A model generated the notes under the pieces. The model was not told the origin of the DNA. It saw only the letters and a list, made by a program, of their open reading frames with translations, and did not search any database. From assembly GCF_010729895.1 (NCBI RefSeq), contig NZ_AP022612.1, positions 5,332,001 to 5,396,000 on the forward strand: DNA of 64,000 bases, given 5' to 3'. Below are positions 59,480 through 64,000 of the stretch, one piece after another (position 1 is the first letter of the stretch; each line of letters begins with the position of its first letter). The DNA comes from Mycolicibacterium confluentis (GTDB lineage Bacteria; Actinomycetota; Actinomycetes; Mycobacteriales; Mycobacteriaceae). Made by a program: the position numbers and the translations under genes.

Positions 59480-60709
59480 ATGAACGTGCAGCAGATCAGC
59501 GATCGACGCGGACAAACCCCATTCACGCTGGATGATTCGTTCTTCCAAGACCCTCACGCGGTGTATGCAGAGCTACGGCGCCGCGGCGCGGTGCACCGGG
59601 TGCGGATGTGGAGCGGTGCGGACGTCTGGATGGTCACGGGCTACGCCGAGGCACGAAAGCTGCTCGCCGATCCCCGGTTGAAGAAACACGGCCCGACCGC
59701 CAGCAGTCTCTTCCCCCCGAGCCACCCCACCACCATCGGCACGGTACTGGGCGACAACATGTTGTTTCGAGATCCGCCGGACCACACGCGGTTACGCCGC
59801 CTCGTCACCGCGGCGTTCACGGCACGTACAGTGCGCGGATTGCGTCCGGCCGTCGTCGGCATCGCCGACGATCTGCTCGCCGCGATGAGCCGTCGGGCAC
59901 CCGGACGCGTCGACCTCGTGCAGTCGTTCGCTCAGCCGCTGCCGCTGCGGGTGATCAGCGAATTGCTCGGTGTCCCACCGGAATCACGCGAGCGGTTCTC
60001 TTCGCTCGTGATGCCGATCTTCAACACCAGCGTTCCGGCAGAGGTGGACGCCGCACAGCAGGAGCTGACGCAGCTCCTGCAATCGATCGTTGCCGCCAAG
60101 CGGAAGGAGCCGGCCAAAGATGTGCTCGGCCATCTCGTCCATCTGCGCGACGACGGTGATCGCCTGACCGAGGACGAGCTGCTGGGGACGGCGTTTCTGC
60201 TGATCGTCGCCGGCTTCGAGACGACGGTGAACCTGATCGCCAGCGGTGTACTGGCGCTGCTGCGCAACCCGGCGCAGATGACGGCGGTGCGCGCCGACAG
60301 AACCCTGCTTCCCTCCGCAATCGAGGAGATGCTGCGTTGCGAAAGCCCACTCAGTACCGCGACCGCCCGCTTCACCGGTGAGCCGGTCCGCGTCGGCGAT
60401 ATCGAGATCCCGGCCGGCGAGCTGGTCATCATCGCCCTTCTGGGTGCCAATCGCGACGAACTTCAGTTCCACGACCCCGACGCTTTCAATGTTTCCCGCA
60501 CGGACAACCGTCATCTCGCGTTCGGTCACGGCATTCACCACTGCATCGGGGCTCCGCTGGCCCGGATGGAAGCCGAGATCGCGCTCGACGGACTGCTGAC
60601 GCGCTTCAGCCACATCGAACTGGCCGCCGATGAGCCGCTGACTTATCGCCCGAGCGCGCTGATGCGCGGGCTGGTGAGCCTGCCGGTCGAGCTCGGCGGC
60701 CCGCGCTGA
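59480..60709 (+). CDS. Cytochrome P450 (CYP107-like)
   Basis: 409 residues, soluble bacterial class I P450: DPPDHTRLRRLVTAAFTAR (C-helix), I-helix VAGFETTVN, ExxR in EEMLRCESP, and the heme loop FGHGIHHCIGAPLARME. The I-helix motif AGFETT has Phe where most have His, Gly or Asp before the acid-alcohol pair. CYP107-type enzymes hydroxylate macrolides, steroids or fatty acids. It precedes a GMC oxidoreductase on the same strand (97 bp gap), so the two may act in sequence (alcohol formed, then oxidised). Confidence 0.93.
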   Translation: MNVQQISDRRGQTPFTLDDSFFQDPHAVYAELRRRGAVHRVRMWSGADVWMVTGYAEARKLLADPRLKKHGPTASSLFPPSHPTTIGTVLGDNMLFRDPPDHTRLRRLVTAAFTARTVRGLRPAVVGIADDLLAAMSRRAPGRVDLVQSFAQPLPLRVISELLGVPPESRERFSSLVMPIFNTSVPAEVDAAQQELTQLLQSIVAAKRKEPAKDVLGHLVHLRDDGDRLTEDELLGTAFLLIVAGFETTVNLIASGVLALLRNPAQMTAVRADRTLLPSAIEEMLRCESPLSTATARFTGEPVRVGDIEIPAGELVIIALLGANRDELQFHDPDAFNVSRTDNRHLAFGHGIHHCIGAPLARMEAEIALDGLLTRFSHIELAADEPLTYRPSALMRGLVSLPVELGGPR

Positions 60710-60806
60710 GCGCGCTGTCCGGGCGCACTCCAGTTCTTCGAATATCCACCACATCAACGGGTTCGGCCTGCGGCCGCCCCCCACCTCAAAGAAAAGTGCG
60801 ACACCT

Positions 60807-62360
60807 GTGAACACCGACAAAACCCACGCAGATGGGCCGCTGCACCACGACTACATCGTCATCGGCGCCGGATCCGCCGGATGCGTACTGGCGGCACGGT
60901 TGTCCGAGAACCCAGACACCACGGTGTTGTTGTTGGAATCCGGTCCCGAGGACACCAGGCCGGAGATCGACGCGCCGCTCGCGTGGCCGGCACTGTGGGG
61001 TACCGAGGTCGACTACGCCTACAGCACGGTTCCGCAACCGGGCACCGCCGGGCTCCGACACGACTGGCCGAGGGGCCACACGCTCGGGGGAAGCAGCAGC
61101 ATCAACGCGATGGTGTTCCTGCGTGGGCACCCGAACGATTTCAACAGCTGGAACTGTGCCGGCTGGGACTACGAGTCGGTTCTTCCGTATTTCAAGCGCA
61201 TGGAGACGGTGCAGGGCGGCGATCCGCAGTTCCGTGGCGCAGACGGTCCGATGCGGCCGGCGCCGGCCGCTCCCGACATCGCCAACCCGCTGTCCGAGGT
61301 ATTTCTGCGCGGAGCCGTCGCAGCAGGGTTTCCGCTCACCGACGATTTCAACGGCTCGTGCGCCGAGGGTGCGGGTTGGCACGATCTGTCGATCACCGGT
61401 GGCGCACGACAGAGCACCGCACGGGCGTATCTGCACCCGGTGCGCGGCGACCGACCCAATCTGACGGTGGTCACCAGCGCCCGTGCCCGCAGGCTGATCA
61501 TCGACGGCAACCGCTGTACCGGAGTTGAGTTCGAACAGATGGGGCGGACCGTCTCGGCATACGCCCATGCCGAGGTGATCGTCAGCGCAGGGGCGGTCGA
61601 CTCTCCGAGACTGCTCCTGTTGTCCGGAGTGGGTCCGGCGGCCGAACTCGAAGCCGTCGGCGTCGAGGTCGTCCACAACCTGCCGGGGGTCGGCCGAAAC
61701 CTGCACGACCACCCAGCGTGTGGAGTGGTCTACGAAGCCGCGCAGCCGTTACCGGTCGGACAGACCAACCACGCCGAGACGTCGATGACGTGGCGCAGCG
61801 ACGCGTCCATGGCAGGCCCCGACATGCAGATGATGTTCATCCACGTGCCGTTCAACCCGCCGCACCTGTCCGCCCCCGCGAACAGCTTCACGTTCGGAGT
61901 AGCCGTGATGGTGCCGGAAGCGCGCGGGTCGATTCGGCTCGCAGGGCCGCATCCGCAGACCCCACCGCTCATCGACCCGAACTACCTCGGAGCGGAGTCC
62001 GACCTGCGGCGGATGGTCGAGGGCATCGGGGTGGCGCGCGAGATCGCAGCCAGTGAACCGTTCGCCCCATGGCGTGCACGCGAGGTGCTGCCCGGCCCCG
62101 ACGCCTCCGACCCGAAAGCGTTGCGTTCCTTCCTGTCTACCGCCGCCGTCACCTACTTCCACCCGGTGGGCACCTGCAGGATGGGTTCCGGCGCGGAGTC
62201 GGTGGTGGATCCCCAACTGCGGGTGCACGGTCTCGACGGCCTACGGGTGGCGGACGCCTCGGTGATGCCGAGAGTCGTGTCGGTCAACACCAATGCCGCC
62301 GCGATCATGATCGGAGAGAAGGCCGCCGACCTGATCCGCGACGGCGCCATCGAAGGCTGA
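60807..62360 (+). CDS. GMC-family FAD oxidoreductase (choline dehydrogenase-like)
   Basis: 517 residues. FAD Rossmann motif YIVIGAGSAGCVLAARLSE at the N-terminus, GMC signature 1 in HTLGGSSSINAMVFLRGHP, signature 2 in VIVSAGAVDSPRLLLLSGVG, and the catalytic His region YFHPVGTCRMG with NTNAAAIMIGEKAADLI at the end. It oxidises an alcohol to an aldehyde or ketone with FAD. It starts with GTG at 60807 and is followed by a very strong hairpin terminator. Confidence 0.93.
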   Translation: MNTDKTHADGPLHHDYIVIGAGSAGCVLAARLSENPDTTVLLLESGPEDTRPEIDAPLAWPALWGTEVDYAYSTVPQPGTAGLRHDWPRGHTLGGSSSINAMVFLRGHPNDFNSWNCAGWDYESVLPYFKRMETVQGGDPQFRGADGPMRPAPAAPDIANPLSEVFLRGAVAAGFPLTDDFNGSCAEGAGWHDLSITGGARQSTARAYLHPVRGDRPNLTVVTSARARRLIIDGNRCTGVEFEQMGRTVSAYAHAEVIVSAGAVDSPRLLLLSGVGPAAELEAVGVEVVHNLPGVGRNLHDHPACGVVYEAAQPLPVGQTNHAETSMTWRSDASMAGPDMQMMFIHVPFNPPHLSAPANSFTFGVAVMVPEARGSIRLAGPHPQTPPLIDPNYLGAESDLRRMVEGIGVAREIAASEPFAPWRAREVLPGPDASDPKALRSFLSTAAVTYFHPVGTCRMGSGAESVVDPQLRVHGLDGLRVADASVMPRVVSVNTNAAAIMIGEKAADLIRDGAIEG

Positions 62361-62381
62361 AATTCAACGCCGTTTCGGGTC

Positions 62382-62418
62382 GCGCGGGACAGCACTGCCG
62401 TTCGGTGCTGTCCCGCGC
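62382..62418 (+). terminator. Strong perfect hairpin after the GMC gene
   Basis: GCGCGGGACAGCAC (62382-62395), 9-base loop, GTGCTGTCCCGCGC (62405-62418): a perfect 14-bp GC-rich stem, 22 bases after the stop codon. Confidence 0.8.
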
Positions 62419-62520
62419 AGTCGTGGCCCACCGGCCAATGCTCCCCTTCCCATAGCGTTCGCGGTTCGCCCCGCACGCTCGGCTTCACTGGACGATTTGT
62501 TTGCATTGGGAAGGACAACC

Positions 62521-62925
62521 GTGGGCAAGATAGTGACCATCGAATACGTCGACGACCTCGAAGGCACATCGATCTCCGCATAATCGGTTGATACCGTCGA
62601 GTTTTCGTACCGGGGCCAGGACTACACCCTGGTCCTGACCAAGAAGAACGGCGCCCAGTTCGACAAGGACATCGCGCGCTACATCACCGCCGCCAAGAAG
62701 GCGCAATCCCGCGAGGCCCGGGCGGCACGCGCGTCGACCAAGACCACCGCGCGAAAGGCCAAGGCCACGAAACCGGCCGGTGCGCGCCGCAAGTCCGCCG
62801 GCAAGACCACCGCCCCGGCGCGCACGAGTGCGATCCGGCAATGGGCCACGGAGAACGGGCACACCGTATCGACCCGCGGGCGGATACCGGCGGCGGTCCT
62901 GCAGGCCTACACCGCAGCGCACTGA
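62521..62925 (+). pseudogene. Lsr2 paralogue interrupted by TAA at codon 21
   Basis: A GTG at 62521 with GGGAAGGA upstream opens an Lsr2-like frame: GKIVTIEYVDDLEGTSISA, then TAA (62581-62583), then [37 protein letters not shown], a Lys/Ala-rich linker, and the DNA-binding end [20 protein letters not shown] with the RGR AT-hook-like motif, stopping at 62923-62925. Lsr2 is the mycobacterial H-NS-like silencer of AT-rich DNA. Apart from the TAA, all 134 codons are intact, and no ATG, GTG or TTG follows soon in frame, so only readthrough could make the DNA-binding part. This is not the main lsr2 (which lies next to clpC1 and lysS). Confidence 0.8.
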
Positions 62926-63112
62926 TTCCGGACGACGAATCCGGTGATCCGACGCTGTAGTCCCGATTCGAGTGCCGGGTCGCGACAGCCGTGTCATTTT
63001 CCTCGCGATTATTGGCGAAACCGCCACTAGCTGACGGTGCTCCCACCCGCAAGACTGAGTTCACCGCCCCCTTGGGCGAATCACACTCAGGACAACGGTG
63101 AGGAACACCGAT

Positions 63113-64000
63113 ATGACCGATCCGATGAAGGCCGTCGTACTCGCCCGTTTTGGAGGACCCGAGGCTTTCGAGCTTCGTGACGTCTCGGTTCCACAGGTCG
63201 GGCCCCGCCAGGTACGGGTCAATGTGCATGCGACTGCGGTCAATCCGCTGGACTACCAGATCCGGCGCGGCGACTACGCGGATCACGTGCCGCTGCCGGC
63301 GATCATCGGACACGACGTCTCCGGCGTGATCGAGGAAGTCGGATCCGACGTGACCGAGTTCGCACCCGGCGACGCGGTCTACTACACGCCCCGGATCTTC
63401 GGCGGGCCAGGCTCCTACGCCGAGCAGCACGTCGCCGACGTCGACCTCGTCGGTCGCAAGCCGGAGAACATCAATCATCTGGAAGCGGCCAGCCTCACGC
63501 TGGTCGGCGGCACCGTCTGGGAGTCCCTGGTCACGCGCGCGCAACTCAGCGTCGGGGAGACCATCCTCATCCACGGCGGCACCGGCGGGGTCGGGACAAT
63601 TGCCATCCAGACCGCGAAAGCAATTGGTGCACAGGTGATCACCACCGCCAAAGCGGCCGCCCACGAGTTCGTCCGCTCGCTCGGGGCGGATGCGGCCATC
63701 GACTTCACCTCGACCGACTACGTCGAAGCGGTGGCCGATCTGACCCGCGGCAAGGGTGTTGATGTCGTCTTCGACACGATCGGAGGCGACACGCTGACCA
63801 AGAGCCCGCTCACGCTCACCGATGGTGGGCGCGTGATCAGCATCGTCGACATCGCGCAGCCACAGAATCTCATCGAAGCCTGGGGCCGCAACGCCGCCTA
63901 TCACTTCGTCTTCACCCGGCAGAACCAGGGAAAGCTCAACGCGCTCACCACCCTGGTCGAACGGGGCCTCGTCAAACCCGTCATCGGCGCAACGCTTCCG
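63113..64000 (+). CDS. Zinc-type/quinone oxidoreductase, 3' end outside window
   Basis: At least 296 residues from ATG 63113, open to the window end. Medium-chain dehydrogenase/reductase: [50 protein letters not shown], and the NADPH-binding [16 protein letters not shown]. No catalytic zinc Cys is evident, so it is of the quinone oxidoreductase (QOR) type, which reduces quinones or enones with NADPH. The 187 bp between the Lsr2 paralogue and this gene contain its promoter; no palindrome stood out. Confidence 0.9.
   Translation, partial: MTDPMKAVVLARFGGPEAFELRDVSVPQVGPRQVRVNVHATAVNPLDYQIRRGDYADHVPLPAIIGHDVSGVIEEVGSDVTEFAPGDAVYYTPRIFGGPGSYAEQHVADVDLVGRKPENINHLEAASLTLVGGTVWESLVTRAQLSVGETILIHGGTGGVGTIAIQTAKAIGAQVITTAKAAAHEFVRSLGADAAIDFTSTDYVEAVADLTRGKGVDVVFDTIGGDTLTKSPLTLTDGGRVISIVDIAQPQNLIEAWGRNAAYHFVFTRQNQGKLNALTTLVERGLVKPVIGATLP

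Noticed and set aside
1..64000. CRISPR arrays, tRNA or rRNA genes, intact IS elements
   Set aside because: No regularly spaced repeats, cloverleaf-like sequences with CCA/T-loop motifs, or transposase genes were recognised on either strand.

Overview
The window is high-GC actinobacterial DNA, almost certainly a chromosomal segment of a rapidly growing mycobacterium (Mycolicibacterium, M. smegmatis-like). Supporting signs are: an Lsr2 paralogue; a hemophore-like small secreted protein; a Tat-exported DUF1906 protein of the Rv2525c type; an LppW-like lipoprotein; a lipJ-like hydrolase-cyclase fusion; a second gyrase-like topoisomerase pair known from M. smegmatis (TopoN/TopoM); and a gene block whose families were named after M. 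smegmatis MSMEG_0565 to MSMEG_0572. I saw no rRNA, tRNA, CRISPR array, phage or intact insertion sequence.

Layout. 0-1.5 kb: two IclR regulators, the first cut by the window edge. 1.5-4.7 kb: a decayed stretch holding a WhiA C-terminal fragment, a probably frameshifted membrane protein, a RES-toxin/Xre-type antitoxin pair whose toxin has an in-frame TGA, an AraC-domain fragment and a frameshifted TetR gene. 4.7-9.1 kb: a DsbA-like protein, a divergent TetR/SDR pair and an exported lipase-like protein. 9.2-12.8 kb: a hypothetical protein, a zinc-ribbon thioredoxin, an FMN glutamate-synthase-like enzyme, a 3Fe-4S-type ferredoxin and a hemophore-like protein. 12.8-17.1 kb: a P-type ATPase coupled to a cation diffusion facilitator, and a hemerythrin. 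17.2-21.9 kb: a P450, a hydrolase-adenylate cyclase fusion, a small secreted protein and a beta-lactamase-fold hydrolase. 21.9-25.7 kb: a NarL-type two-component system and a divergent IclR/TauD pair. 25.8-30.0 kb: topoN-topoM. 30.3-31.7 kb: an MFS transporter.

31.7-39.2 kb is the most remarkable region: eight tightly packed, mostly overlapping genes forming a mycobacterial Nit1C-type cluster. They encode an Sll0783-like protein, an active-looking nitrilase-superfamily enzyme, a small MSMEG_0570-type protein, a flavoprotein, a radical SAM protein, a GNAT-AIR synthase fusion, a second nitrilase-superfamily protein and a glycosyltransferase. Related clusters in other bacteria are tied to nitrogen starvation and cyanide assimilation, but the product is unknown to me. 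In the second nitrilase-like protein the Glu-Lys-Cys triad reads Asp-Lys-Asp, so it is predicted to be a pseudoenzyme paired with its active paralogue. A convergent aldehyde dehydrogenase and a divergent kinase/class III aminotransferase-like lyase/UPF0303 operon follow (39.2-43.8 kb).

44-64 kb: exported envelope proteins, TetR/SDR and MarR/SDR pairs with clear palindromic operators, an MpaB-type oxygenase, a coiled-coil M15-like peptidase, a ThiD/PdxK-type kinase, an exported hydrolase with a creatininase-family amidohydrolase, a glutamine-synthetase-family ligase with a PucR regulator, an XRE regulator, a P450, a GMC oxidoreductase, an Lsr2 paralogue interrupted by TAA at codon 21, and the start of a zinc-type/quinone oxidoreductase at the window edge. 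Two further gene fragments (XRE C-terminal and alcohol dehydrogenase C-terminal) lie at 52.7 and 59.1 kb.
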